This document shows positions 55,446-64,000 of a stretch of DNA of 64,000 nucleotides, one piece after another (within the stretch, counting starts at the first letter, position 1; every line of letters starts with the position of its first letter). The position numbers were made by a program, and so were the translations under genes. Source of the DNA: Actimicrobium sp. CCC2.4. Lineage in GTDB: Bacteria; Pseudomonadota; Gammaproteobacteria; Burkholderiales; Burkholderiaceae_D. The notes under the pieces are model-generated. The model saw nothing but the letters and a program-made list of their open reading frames with translations, was not told the origin of the DNA and did no database searches. The DNA lies in assembly GCF_034347385.1 (NCBI RefSeq), contig NZ_CP133777.1, positions 1,984,001-2,048,000 on the forward strand. The letters are read 5' to 3'.

Positions 55446-58400
55446 TCATCCCAGTTCCAGCCCCGCCAAGAGCGCATCCAGGTCAATCATCTTGCCGCTG
55501 CTCTGGAAGGTGTAGTGCCCGTTTAACAGGATGTGCCGCCAGGCCGCCGGCGACATTCGGGTAATCAGCGCTGCGGCCTTGTCGCTGCCGCTGGCCTCGC
55601 ACTTTGTCAGCAGGTGCGACAGAATGGCCGAGTTGTAGTAGATGATCACGTTGGCGATCAGCCGCGCGCACTGGTTGCTGATCTCGATCTCGATGTCGGT
55701 GCGCCCGGTTAGCTCTTTTTTGCCACCGACCTGGGCGATAGCCGAGCGTAACTGGTGGTATGACTCGATCCGGTTCTGCGAACGATGAACATTACGTTCC
55801 AGTTGGGGATCGCGCAGGTAACGTAACGTGTAGATGCTGCGCACAATCTTGTCGAGCTCAAAGATCGCGCGCCGCGTCGGGTTCGTTGCGGTATAGGTGC
55901 ACAGCTTGCGGATCAGCGTGCCTTGGGTCATCTCCTTTAAACCAAGCGTGGCTACGATTTGATCCATGTTGGGCTTTTCGTCAATGATCAACGACAGATC
56001 AACCTGGCCGACCGGGCCGATCAGGTATTTCTCGTACAGCGCCAGGTCGTCGGTGCAATACAGTTGCTTCAACTGGTCATTGAGGTTGGTGAAGCGTGGT
56101 TCGAAGCGCGGGCCGAAGCAGTACAGGATGACGAAGTTAGCCTTGTTGACGCTATGCATGTCACCAGTGATGACCGTCGGCACGATGTCCGACGTGTTTC
56201 GATACCAGATGTCAAACACATGATGCGCCTCGTATTCATGTGCACCGATCAGATAGCCATTGAGCGGTATGTGGTTGCACAGCATGGTGTAGGCAACCAC
56301 GCCTTTGCCGCGTGCAAAGTATTTGCGCGACGAACGCGCCTTCACGGTGGGCCGCTCGACACCGAGTTTTTGACCATCGACAGCGCCATACAGCGCGTCG
56401 AGATCGAACGAGTAATGCGGAAAGACCGGCAGCGCGGCGATGGCATTGCTGATGCAGTCGTTGGCGGCCCGAAGCGAGGCTTGGCGCAGGTACTGCTGGT
56501 AGGTGGTTTCCAGCACGTGATACGGGATATCGCTGGTGCGAGCCATGACCTGATTGCCGTGATTCATCGCCTGCGCGATGATGACCGCCATCAGACTGTC
56601 GGCGTCGGCCACCTTCTTCGCATAGCGCGGCTGCAACGGTGTCAGCGCCGACAGAAACTGGCATTGGCCGTTGACGAAGCGGAATACGTCAGCGATATCG
56701 CGGTGCGGTAGTTGCTCGTAAAACGCCTGTTCGCCAGCCTTCTGCTGATCGCCTTTGGACTTGCGCAAGGAGAGTTTTTTCGTGTCCTTGTCGTAGTCCA
56801 GGTGCGCCAGCTTGCCCTGTTTCAGTTCGTTGTTGAATGACCGCCATTGTGCGCGCAGCTCGGCTGTCAGTACGTCAAGCTGTGCTTGAATGGGCTGGCG
56901 CAGGAACGGGATATCCATTTGCGCCAGCGCATCGGCTTTCTCGTCCATCGAGACCAACTCGTCGGAGAAGTGGCGGTGCTGCAGGCTGTCGTCGAGATGG
57001 ATTTCGCCTGACTGGCAGCGCTTCCTGATCTGCCGATAGAGCCAGAATTCGTAACGGTCTGCGTGCAGTCCGGTCGGCTTGCCGTCGGCATCGAAGGTCA
57101 ACAGATACGAGCGCAATCGTTTCGGCAACGTGGCCACCGGACATTCGGCCAGCGGTCGTTGCGACAAGCGCTGCTGCTTGGCAAACACACTTTTTGCCCA
57201 CGCCAGCGCGGCCAGCCACGGGCTGTCGGGCACGGTACTGGCAAAGTCGAGCGCGACATACAAAGGTCGCAGATTGAGGCGGATGCGATTGGCCATACTG
57301 TCCACGGCCTGCCAGTGCAGGGCCAGCTTGCTGACCGGCTTTACACTCAAGCGCTGGCCGGTCATTTGCAAGGTGTCCTTCGGCATGATCTTGTAGGCGC
57401 GCTGGCGCACGTTACCAAACGGCGTGGCATCGTCCACCGTGTCATCGACGTAAATCAGCAGCAGGCGTCCGACCTGTGTCGTGCCCTGCTGGCGACGCAC
57501 CTGTTCGGCCAGAAAGGCCTTCTGCGCGAGTGCACTGCTCTCGTCTTCCGACCGCTTCATGTGGAAGGCCATCGCATCCACCAGATTGTCGGAGAGCATC
57601 CGGTAGCGTTGCCAGGCGTAGCACAGCAGATAAAGGTGCGTCTGGTCTGGCTTGAGGTGGCGCAGGTCATGGACGGTGTAGAAGTTCGCCAGACTCGCGT
57701 AGTACAACAGGTTCTGCTGCGACACGCCCAGCTTGGGCAGCAGCGTCTTGGCGATGGCGTGCAGCGGTGCCAGCAAGGCTCGCTTCTCACGTTCGCGGCG
57801 CATTTGACGCCAACCGAAATTCTTCGCATCCTGCTTGAGTACCGCCAGCTGAGACAGGGTGTCATCACGCACCAGAAGCTGGGCCAAGGCGGCTTTGGCA
57901 GTGTCGTCGAGAACTTCTGCCAACAGGCCGCCCAAGCGTCGACGTTCTGCCGACAGTGTTTCGCTGATCAGCTCTTGAAGGGTAGTGTAGCCGGGCCGTA
58001 TGATCTTGTGCTTGTTGAGCCAGACGATCAATTCTGCGGCGACAAAGCCCGGCGTTACGTCGCGCCGCACGGTCTGCGCGGCCTGTTTGGAAAGCTCCGG
58101 CAAAAATTCGCCAGACCATTGTCGGTAGCCAAATAGATCGGCAATGAACTTGCACTGGGTGTAGTGCTCATGGTCGGTGATCGACTTGCGCTCTAAGGTC
58201 TCGTCTTGGCAGTATCGGCTCAAGACAAAAGCAACATCCTCTTCGACGTCAGTCCAGTCAAAACGGAAGAACGCCTGCTTGGCCTTGAAGTAGCCGATTT
58301 GCAAGATACAGCAAACCTGTGCCGGGATGCCTGGCCGACTGGTGGCAAGCGCCAGCTCTGCTTCCGACAACGACAGGAAGTCTAACTGTTGGCCGTCGTC

Positions 58401-58475
58401 AAAATCGGGTAAACCATATAGCGCTTCGTGTTCGGCTTCGGAGAGGACGCTCAGCCGTTTGCCCTTGGCGATCAT
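55446..58475 (-). CDS. tnpA: Tn3-family transposase TnpA
   Basis: A 1009-residue transposase of normal family length. The N-terminal DUF4158-type region starts at MIAKGKRLSVLSEAEHEALY. The C-terminal DDE catalytic domain includes YFARGKGVVAYTMLCNHIPL, VITGDMHSVNKANFVILYCF and QNRIESYHQLRSAIAQVGGK, with the Asp and Glu residues. It ends AWRHILLNGHYTFQSSGKMI and its stop lies inside the left inverted repeat. The ATG at 58475 overlaps the tnpR stop. The gene looks intact. Confidence 0.93.
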   Translation of the reverse strand: MIAKGKRLSVLSEAEHEALYGLPDFDDGQQLDFLSLSEAELALATSRPGIPAQVCCILQIGYFKAKQAFFRFDWTDVEEDVAFVLSRYCQDETLERKSITDHEHYTQCKFIADLFGYRQWSGEFLPELSKQAAQTVRRDVTPGFVAAELIVWLNKHKIIRPGYTTLQELISETLSAERRRLGGLLAEVLDDTAKAALAQLLVRDDTLSQLAVLKQDAKNFGWRQMRREREKRALLAPLHAIAKTLLPKLGVSQQNLLYYASLANFYTVHDLRHLKPDQTHLYLLCYAWQRYRMLSDNLVDAMAFHMKRSEDESSALAQKAFLAEQVRRQQGTTQVGRLLLIYVDDTVDDATPFGNVRQRAYKIMPKDTLQMTGQRLSVKPVSKLALHWQAVDSMANRIRLNLRPLYVALDFASTVPDSPWLAALAWAKSVFAKQQRLSQRPLAECPVATLPKRLRSYLLTFDADGKPTGLHADRYEFWLYRQIRKRCQSGEIHLDDSLQHRHFSDELVSMDEKADALAQMDIPFLRQPIQAQLDVLTAELRAQWRSFNNELKQGKLAHLDYDKDTKKLSLRKSKGDQQKAGEQAFYEQLPHRDIADVFRFVNGQCQFLSALTPLQPRYAKKVADADSLMAVIIAQAMNHGNQVMARTSDIPYHVLETTYQQYLRQASLRAANDCISNAIAALPVFPHYSFDLDALYGAVDGQKLGVERPTVKARSSRKYFARGKGVVAYTMLCNHIPLNGYLIGAHEYEAHHVFDIWYRNTSDIVPTVITGDMHSVNKANFVILYCFGPRFEPRFTNLNDQLKQLYCTDDLALYEKYLIGPVGQVDLSLIIDEKPNMDQIVATLGLKEMTQGTLIRKLCTYTATNPTRRAIFELDKIVRSIYTLRYLRDPQLERNVHRSQNRIESYHQLRSAIAQVGGKKELTGRTDIEIEISNQCARLIANVIIYYNSAILSHLLTKCEASGSDKAAALITRMSPAAWRHILLNGHYTFQSSGKMIDLDALLAGLELG

Positions 58476-59065
58476 TCTTGCTCGTCCTTCTTGGCTGCAG
58501 ACCAGCCAATCCTGGACAACGTCTCGATCAACGTAGTGCGCTTGACCTCGAAGTTGCGGCATATCGCCGCCTTCGACATGCCGCCGTTCAGTGCGCCAAG
58601 AATGACGTCCAGCTTTTCACCTGTGATTGCCAGCGGGCGTCCACCGCGACGACCGCGACGCCTGGCGGCGGCGAGCCCGGCTATTACACGCTCGCGCGTC
58701 AGCGCGCGCTCGTACTGCGCGAGTGCGCCGAACACCTGAAACAGAAATTCGCCCGACGGCGTCGTGGTGTCCATGTTTTCTGTTAACGACCGAAATCCCA
58801 CGCCCTTTTCCTTGAGCGCATTCACGATATCTAGCAGCTGCGGCAACGAGCGACCAAGCCGGTCGAGTTTCCACACCACCAGCACGTCGCCGGACTGAAG
58901 ATGCTCGAGCGCTTTCGTCATGCCCGATCGGTCATCTTTGGCACCGGAGGCATGATCCTGGAATAGGTGGCGCGCGTCGATACCGACCGCCAGCAGCGCG
59001 TCGCGCTGAAGGTCGGTGGACTGACGGTCATTGTCGGTAGATACGCGCATGTAGCCGACAAGCAT
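58472..59065 (-). CDS. tnpR: Tn3-type serine resolvase TnpR
   Basis: A 197-residue resolvase. The catalytic Ser9 is in MLVGYMRVSTDNDRQSTDLQ. DVLVVWKLDRLGRSLPQLLD and the E-helix follow, and a C-terminal helix-turn-helix is in MSKAAICRNFEVKRTTLIET. The ATG at 59065 fits the family; the open frame reaches 59128 but runs through the presumed res site. ATGA overlap with tnpA. It resolves cointegrates at res. Confidence 0.92.
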   Translation of the reverse strand: MLVGYMRVSTDNDRQSTDLQRDALLAVGIDARHLFQDHASGAKDDRSGMTKALEHLQSGDVLVVWKLDRLGRSLPQLLDIVNALKEKGVGFRSLTENMDTTTPSGEFLFQVFGALAQYERALTRERVIAGLAAARRRGRRGGRPLAITGEKLDVILGALNGGMSKAAICRNFEVKRTTLIETLSRIGWSAAKKDEQE

Positions 59066-59160
59066 GTGCGGAAAACCCGTAGATTGAGGTTTACGGATGG
59101 TATACCATTGCGACACCATTTTCCGCACAAAATGTCAGGGGGGCGAGGAGCGTCGAAACT
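59066..59160. other. Candidate res site of the Tn3 element
   Basis: Perfect inverted repeats GTGCGGAAAA (59066-59075) and TTTTCCGCAC (59119-59128) flank a palindromic ATGGTATACCAT (59097-59108). This is the expected location of res, directly upstream of tnpR. The exact subsites cannot be set by eye. Confidence 0.55.
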
Positions 59161-59297
59161 GTTTCGTCCGGTCTGTCGCCAAACAACTGTTTTCCGACAG
59201 GCTGCTTTACGGCCAGAAGCGGACGGTCACAGACTCATGTTCAAGATTTTACGGGTGAGCTGACATTATTGAATGGCGATCAACAGGACTTCGATTT

Positions 59298-60050
59298 ATG
59301 AAAATTGCGGTAATCTCAGATATACATGGCAATCTCGCCGCACTTGAAGCCGTGCTAGCGGACATTGATACGCGTGGTGTCGATCTCATTGTGAACCTTG
59401 GCGATATTTTGTCGGGTGCACTCCAGCCTTGCGAAACAGCTGACCGCTTAATGTCACTCAACTTGCCTACTATCAAGGGAAATCACGAGAGGCAATTCCT
59501 TTCGGGACAGGTCCAAACGATGGGACCATCGGATCGGCGAGCTCACGAAACGATTCATCCAGCCCAGAGGCGTTGGCTTGAATCACTACCTGCATCGCTC
59601 GAACTAGACGACGTACTTTTAGTTCATGGCACCCCTGCGAGTGATCTGGAGTATTTTTTGGAGACCGTTACGAAGGAAGGATGCAGGGCCGCGACCATGT
59701 CGGAGATTGTCTCCCGGGCTGGATCGACCACCGCGTCTCTCATCGTATGCGGACATACCCATTTACCAAGAACCATCCGCCTTGATGATGGTCGGCTTAT
59801 CGTCAACCCAGGAAGTGTCGGACTTCAAGCATATTACGATGACCGACCATTTTTCCATGTGATGGCGACTGGTACACCCCACGCAAAATACGCGATCACT
59901 ACGAAAGAAAATGGACATTGGATGTCTGAACATATTTCAGTCAAGTATGAATGGGACATCGCTGCCGCGATGGCCGAAGCAAACGGCCGTCCGGATTGGG
60001 TCTTGCCGCTGAAGACCGGGCGGTGTGAGCCTGTTATTGCTACTCCTTAG
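59298..60050 (+). CDS. Metallophosphoesterase (YfcE-like), transposon passenger
   Basis: A 250-residue calcineurin-like phosphoesterase. All metal motifs are present: SDIHGNLAALEAV (D-x-H), NLGDILSG (GD), KGNHERQF (GNH[DE]), LLVHGTP (H) and CGHTHLPRTI (GH-x-H). Members cut phosphodiesters or protein phosphates; the substrate here is unknown. It lies inside the Tn3 element, divergent from tnpR. Phosphoesterases are not usual Tn3 cargo. Confidence 0.88.
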   Translation: MKIAVISDIHGNLAALEAVLADIDTRGVDLIVNLGDILSGALQPCETADRLMSLNLPTIKGNHERQFLSGQVQTMGPSDRRAHETIHPAQRRWLESLPASLELDDVLLVHGTPASDLEYFLETVTKEGCRAATMSEIVSRAGSTTASLIVCGHTHLPRTIRLDDGRLIVNPGSVGLQAYYDDRPFFHVMATGTPHAKYAITTKENGHWMSEHISVKYEWDIAAAMAEANGRPDWVLPLKTGRCEPVIATP

Positions 60051-60059
60051 ATGCCGTGC

Positions 60060-60232
60060 GGCGAATTTCAAGTGTCAGTACTCAACCTGGCTGGCCGTTT
60101 CGTGTGAACGCCTAGGCCATGGCGCTTATCACTCGCATGTCGTCAGCGGTGTGACGGCACATCCTGCTGAATGGCCACAACACATTCCAAAGCGGCGGCA
60201 AGATGAACACGCTCTCGGCTAAGCTGAATTTT
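60060..60232 (+). pseudogene. Relic of a second tnpA 3' end
   Basis: Plus-strand codons read ALITRMSSAV, stop, RHILLNGHNTFQSGGKMNTL, matching the last residues of the intact TnpA (ALITRMSPAAWRHILLNGHY). A TGG to TGA change breaks it. Weaker similarity extends back to about 60060. The fragment runs into the right inverted repeat, so this end derives from a second, related transposon in opposite orientation. Confidence 0.82.
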
Positions 60233-60311
60233 AGGAGACAAAATTTTCGGGGGTTCCGGCGTAGACCCCCCTCCTCTTCTTTCCCTGCCGGATGCCGCAC
60301 ATGCCACGGCG

Positions 60312-60743
60312 GTGCCCGCGTGCCTGGTGCCGGCCAGTGTCCTGACGCCGGTATGCCTGCGCCCCCTGTACGGACAACGCATCTCTGCCGGATTTCCGTC
60401 GCCGGCCGAGGAGTATCTGGAAAAAAGCCTCGACCTCAACCAGTACCTAGTGCGCAACAAGACGGCTACGTTCTATTTTCGGGTGCAGGGCGACAGCATG
60501 GTCGGTGCGCGCATCTTTGATGGCGACATGGTCGTCGTCGATCGATCGATTACGCCAAAGCATCGCAGCATCGTGCTGGCCGTCGTCAATGCCGACTACA
60601 CGATCAAGCGCCTGCACAAGCGCGCAGGCGTCATCGAACTGCGCGCCGAAAATCCGCGGTATGCGCCGATCCAGTTCGGGGACGGCGAGACGCTGGAGAT
60701 CTGGGGTGTCGTCGTCGGCGTGGTGTGCCGGTTCGACACCTGA
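60312..60743 (+). pseudogene. umuD: UmuD copy 2, 5' end removed by transposon
   Basis: The frame matches copy 1 from about its sixth residue on, and still has the Ala-Gly cleavage site, the catalytic Ser and the Lys. The bases before it (60271-60311) match copy 1 coding sequence up to the Tn3 inverted repeat, where similarity stops. The original ATG, RBS and LexA box are gone. A GTG at 60312 could start a 143-residue protein, but no RBS is seen. Probably not made, or not SOS-controlled. Confidence 0.8.
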
Positions 60744-60745
60744 CC

Positions 60746-62053
60746 ATGGATTCCGTGTCGGCAACGAAGTCGGTCTTTGCGCTGGTCGACGTCAACAACT
60801 GCTACGTCAGCTGTGAGCGGGTGTTCAACCCGTCGCTGGAGGGCAAGCCGGTCGTCATTCTTTCCAATAATGATGGTTGTGTGGTGGCACGGTCTGCGGA
60901 GTCGAAGGCCTTGAAGGTCGCCATGGGCGAGCCGTGGTTCAAGCTCAAGGATCTGGCGAAGCAGCACGGGATCATTGCCCTGAGCAGCAATTACACCCTC
61001 TACGGAGACATGAGCCAGCGGATCATGACGGTCCTGCGCGATTACAGTCCCGACGTGGAGGTGTACAGCATCGACGAATCCTTCCTCGGGCTGAACGGCC
61101 TCGAAGGCGTCTGGGGCACGCCGACGGCGATGGGCCAGTCCATCCGCCAGCGGGTTAAACAATGGGTCGGCGTGCCGGTGTGCGTGGGCATCGGCCACAG
61201 CAAGACGCTGGCAAAACTGGCGAACCACATTGCCAAGAAACGACCGGCCTTCGACAGCGTCTGCGACCTGACCGCGCTGTCGCCACACGAGCGCGATGGC
61301 ATTTTCACGACCATCGAAGCAGCGGAGGTGTGGGGCATCGGCAGGCGGTTGTCGGCGCAATTGCAGGCCGCCGGTATCGAGACGGTGGCCCAGCTGCGCG
61401 ACGCCTCGCCAGCGTGGATCCGCTCGCGCTTCGGGGTGGTGGTCGAGCGCACCGTCAACGAACTCAACGGTATTTCCTGCCTGGCGCTCGAGGACGTCGC
61501 GCCCGCGAAAAAACAGATTATTGCCTCGCGCTCGTTTGGCCAGCCGGTGCTGAGCATCGACGAACTCGGTGAGTCGGTTGCCAGCTACATGACGCGTGCC
61601 GCTGAAAAATTACGTCTCCAGGAGTCCGTGTGCGAAGCGATCCAGGTCTTCGTGCAGACCAATCCGTTCAAGGCCTCGGATCCGCAATACAGCAACGGCA
61701 TCGTGGTGCCGCTGCCGAATGCGTCGGGCGATACCCGCTTGCTGATCCGCGCCGCGCTGTTCGGCCTGGCACAGATCTACCGGCCTGGCTATTACTACAA
61801 GAAAGCGGGCGTGATCCTGCAGGGTATTTCCCCTGCGTCCGTAAAGCAGCAATCGCTGTTTTTCACGTTCGGCGATGGCGATAAATCGGAAGCGATGATG
61901 CGCACGCTGGACGGCTTGAACCAGCGCTTCGGCAAGGGTGCGGTGAGCGTGGCGGCAGCGGGAATACGGAACGACTGGGCCATGAAGCGCGAGCGGAAGA
62001 CGCCGAACTATACGACGTGCTGGAGCGAGATTCCGGTGGCCAGGGCGAATTAG
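60746..62053 (+). CDS. umuC: UmuC, DNA polymerase V catalytic subunit (copy 2)
   Basis: A 435-residue Y-family polymerase almost identical to copy 1. The catalytic segments [17 protein letters not shown] and [10 protein letters not shown] and the C-terminal [16 protein letters not shown] are intact. The ATG at 60746 lies 2 bp after the umuD copy 2 stop; copy 1 has a 4-bp overlap instead. With the upstream promoter lost, expression would depend on read-through from the transposon. The SRAP gene follows after 122 bp. Confidence 0.93.
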   Translation: MDSVSATKSVFALVDVNNCYVSCERVFNPSLEGKPVVILSNNDGCVVARSAESKALKVAMGEPWFKLKDLAKQHGIIALSSNYTLYGDMSQRIMTVLRDYSPDVEVYSIDESFLGLNGLEGVWGTPTAMGQSIRQRVKQWVGVPVCVGIGHSKTLAKLANHIAKKRPAFDSVCDLTALSPHERDGIFTTIEAAEVWGIGRRLSAQLQAAGIETVAQLRDASPAWIRSRFGVVVERTVNELNGISCLALEDVAPAKKQIIASRSFGQPVLSIDELGESVASYMTRAAEKLRLQESVCEAIQVFVQTNPFKASDPQYSNGIVVPLPNASGDTRLLIRAALFGLAQIYRPGYYYKKAGVILQGISPASVKQQSLFFTFGDGDKSEAMMRTLDGLNQRFGKGAVSVAAAGIRNDWAMKRERKTPNYTTCWSEIPVARAN

Positions 62054-62175
62054 CGGTACGGACCGGATCCCGGCGTCTTTCCCGGCAAGCAGGATGCCGC
62101 TGAGCGGGTAGCGCGGGGAGTGACAGCTGTCACGGGTGTCGCCAACGCCCCCCGAAAACAGGTACGCTTCCTTCC

Positions 62176-62886
62176 ATGTGCGCCAACTACCAGCCCCCCA
62201 CCCGTGCCGACCTCGAGGATTATTTCGGTGCCACGCTGCCCGCAGGCGTCGATCTGCCTGAGGCCTATCCGGGCTCGCGCGCACCGATCATCCGGCGCGC
62301 CGGTGACGCAACGGACACATCCGCCCGCCGGCGCACGGCGGATCTGGCACTGTTCGGTCTGGTACCGCACTGGGCCGACAGCGCACTGGCGCGGCGTACC
62401 TACAATGCGCGCAGCGAGACGGTGGCCAGCAAACCGAGCTTCCGGGATGCCTACCGGCATGGCCGATTTTGCGTCATTCCGGCGCAGGTGATTTACGAAC
62501 CGAACTACGAGAGCGGCAATGCAGTGCGGTTCGCCATTGCGCAGGCCGATAGATCACCGATGGGGATTGCCGGCATCTGGGAGCACCGGTCCGGGACGGA
62601 CGGGGAGTCGTTGCTGTCGTTTTCGATGCTGACGATTAATGCCGACGAACATCCGCTGATGCGACGTTTTCATAAGCCGGGGGACGAAAAGCGCATGGTG
62701 GTAATGCTGCCGCCCGATCGCATTGATGCCTGGCTCGATAGCGGGTGTCAGGACGCGCCGGCGTTCTTCTTGCCGTATCCGGCCGAGGCACTCACGGCGC
62801 AGGCGGCGCCGAAGGCGGACCGTCTGGGTGGCAAGGCGCCGGCCAAGACGCGTGAGGCCGCGCAGCAAGGTTTTCCAGGGATGTGA
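62176..62886 (+). CDS. SOS response-associated peptidase (SRAP), copy 2
   Basis: A 236-residue protein nearly identical to copy 1, with Cys2 (MCANYQPPTRADLEDYF), YNARSETVASKPSFRDAYR, VIYEPNY and RRFHKPGDEKRMVV. All catalytic residues are kept. It differs mainly near residues 20-30 (GATLPAGVDLPEAY) and in the C-terminal tail. In this copy it directly follows umuC, which is probably the ancestral order. Confidence 0.92.
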   Translation: MCANYQPPTRADLEDYFGATLPAGVDLPEAYPGSRAPIIRRAGDATDTSARRRTADLALFGLVPHWADSALARRTYNARSETVASKPSFRDAYRHGRFCVIPAQVIYEPNYESGNAVRFAIAQADRSPMGIAGIWEHRSGTDGESLLSFSMLTINADEHPLMRRFHKPGDEKRMVVMLPPDRIDAWLDSGCQDAPAFFLPYPAEALTAQAAPKADRLGGKAPAKTREAAQQGFPGM

Positions 62887-63460
62887 GTGCGGCGATCAAC
62901 CTGCCGCCGGAACACCGATTCACTCGCGTTCCGGCACCGGCACGTTGAAGGCGTTGAGCGCCGTCGAAACCATCGCATACATGTAGCGACCTGCATTCAA
63001 TCGCAGCCAACCAGAATCAACTGCAACTAAAAATTAGTTCAAAAAGTCGTCAATACCACCGGTTTCTGGACAAAGATTCTGGAGCCGAGTTTGTGGAAGT
63101 GATGCGCGGGACGGCGGCTTCATAGCGCAGGGACCTCAGACCCCAATATCTAGTTGCGGCAGTGATTTTAAAATTTCATCTGCTAGACACTAAAGTTAGC
63201 ATCTTCAAGCGAGGCCGTCGTTTGCCTGCGCAGCAACAACTCTCTCTCGCATCCGATCGCAACGTAGATCTTGTTCGCGTTGAGGTCTCAGCACCAACTC
63301 CTCAAATTTTAATTTTGGAACTGATAGACATCATCAGCCACATATGGCTGCATTGTCATGTTCCGGTTCCATAGGAAAATTCCAATCCAGGATAAATCAG
63401 ACATGCATCCCCCAATTGTGAATGCAATTTGGCTTTTTACTTTAACCATTCGACCACGTC

Positions 63461-64000
63461 ATGATGAAACGAATCTCAAATTTACTACGCCGGAAGTCAC
63501 CCCGACACGTTGATGCCGAACCTGTTGTCGCTGCAGCGGATGCTGCCCCAGTCAATGCGATGAATGCCGCACGCCCTCGCGAGCGCAATAGAAACGCGGC
63601 GCTAATCGCCTTTGCGGCAGAACAGGGGCACCCACTTGCCGAAGCGCGCCAGCGTGCGGCGCATAACCCGGCACCAGTCCCGGCTGCGGTCGTAGCCCCA
63701 GAGCCTGAGGTGCAACCGCCGGAGCCATTCGATTTGAAGCTACAAGATTTGCGCCTGCATCGCCATGAGACGGATCAGAATCTGGTTTTTGCGTACCCGG
63801 TTCCTGAAGGCGTGTTTGAACCTGTCGCGCTGGCGGTTGATCCGGCTAGCGCAGGAATCGAAGGTCGCGCATATTTACAGTTTTTACTGACAGATCCACG
63901 GACAGAAGGAGAAATGATCGGCTTGATCGAAGAAAAATATCTGCCCCCAGACCACGAATTATCGGAAGAGCGCCTCAACGATATCGCGACCCGTTTGCGG
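63461..64000 (+). CDS. Unrecognised protein, 5' part (runs off window)
   Basis: An open frame from the ATG at 63461 to the last base gives at least 180 residues. The N terminus is basic (MMKRISNLLRRKSPRHVDAE), then Ala/Pro-rich and disordered-looking (PAPVPAAVVAPEPEVQPPEP). A folded part seems to start near FDLKLQDLRLHRHETDQNLV. No family recognised. The 574-bp stretch 62887-63460 before it shows no gene I can support. Confidence 0.6.
   Translation, partial: MMKRISNLLRRKSPRHVDAEPVVAAADAAPVNAMNAARPRERNRNAALIAFAAEQGHPLAEARQRAAHNPAPVPAAVVAPEPEVQPPEPFDLKLQDLRLHRHETDQNLVFAYPVPEGVFEPVALAVDPASAGIEGRAYLQFLLTDPRTEGEMIGLIEEKYLPPDHELSEERLNDIATRLR

Larger units (their letters stand above)
55414..60270. 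mobile_element. Tn3-family transposon with metallophosphoesterase passenger
   Basis: About 4.86 kb bounded by 38-bp inverted repeats at 55414-55451 (GGGGGTCTAAGCCGGAACCC start) and 60233-60270 (GGGGGTCTACGCCGGAACCC start on the minus strand), with two mismatches in the first 34. It carries tnpA and tnpR on the minus strand and a metallophosphoesterase gene on the plus strand. The flanking 5 bp differ (TTGCT left, CTCCT right), so there is no target duplication. The right end holds a second tnpA 3' fragment, so both ends are tnpA-proximal. Confidence 0.88.

Noticed and set aside
55409..60275. Target-site duplication of the Tn3 element
   Set aside because: The flanking 5-mers TTGCT and CTCCT differ, so no duplication can be claimed.
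63162..63374. Plus-strand 70-residue open frame in the gap before the last gene
   Set aside because: No RBS, no family pattern, and isolated in a non-coding stretch.

Overview
The window is from a betaproteobacterial chromosome, most likely Oxalobacteraceae (Herminiimonas/Janthinobacterium/Collimonas-like). The gene order frr-uppS-cdsA-dxr-rseP-bamA-skp-lpxD-fabZ-lpxA-lpxB-rnhB, the guaB-guaA and ratA-rnfH pairs, and the Gram-negative envelope genes all fit this. The family-level placement is inference; no rRNA or tRNA gene is visible.

Region 1 (1-29.5 kb) is core genome. It holds a tight envelope operon for undecaprenyl-PP, CDP-diglyceride, isoprenoid, BamA and lipid A synthesis. After it come a PucR-type regulator divergent from a class II (degradative) HMG-CoA reductase and an ABC solute-binding protein, a zinc-ribbon membrane protein, the ppsR/ppsA divergent pair, nfeD-qmcA, smpB, ratA-rnfH, and guaB-guaA.

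Region 2 (29.5-43.3 kb) is a decayed integrative/mobilizable element downstream of guaA. A tyrosine recombinase and an AlpA-like protein mark its left side. The cargo is a plasmid backbone in pieces: IncQ-type repA-repC, a 22-bp-period iteron cluster (candidate oriV), a MazEF-type module, an IncP-type relaxosome (traK, an RP4-like oriT, traJ), and trbJ-trbK-trbL. Exact KorB operators are present but no korB. No relaxase gene is visible. Relics of an ISAs1 element, a Tn3 transposase and a monooxygenase lie inside or at the edge.

Region 3 (44-63 kb) is an accessory island built round two copies of an SOS cassette (umuD-umuC-SRAP peptidase). Copy 1 has a perfect LexA box and a LysR gene inserted between umuC and the SRAP gene. 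Copy 2 has lost its promoter and umuD start to a Tn3-family transposon. Between the copies lies a six-gene operon-like set (49.6-54.3 kb): a subtilisin-like protease, a stand-alone homologue of the cyanobactin protease PatG C-terminal domain, an unrecognised protein, a small Cys-rich protein with a strong ribosome binding site, an alpha/alpha-toroid (terpene-cyclase-like) protein and a lipoprotein. This looks like an undescribed peptide-maturation (RiPP-like) system and is the main find. A DinJ/YafQ toxin-antitoxin pair, a lone Tn402-type inverted repeat and the Tn3 element with a metallophosphoesterase passenger follow. The window ends inside an unrecognised gene.
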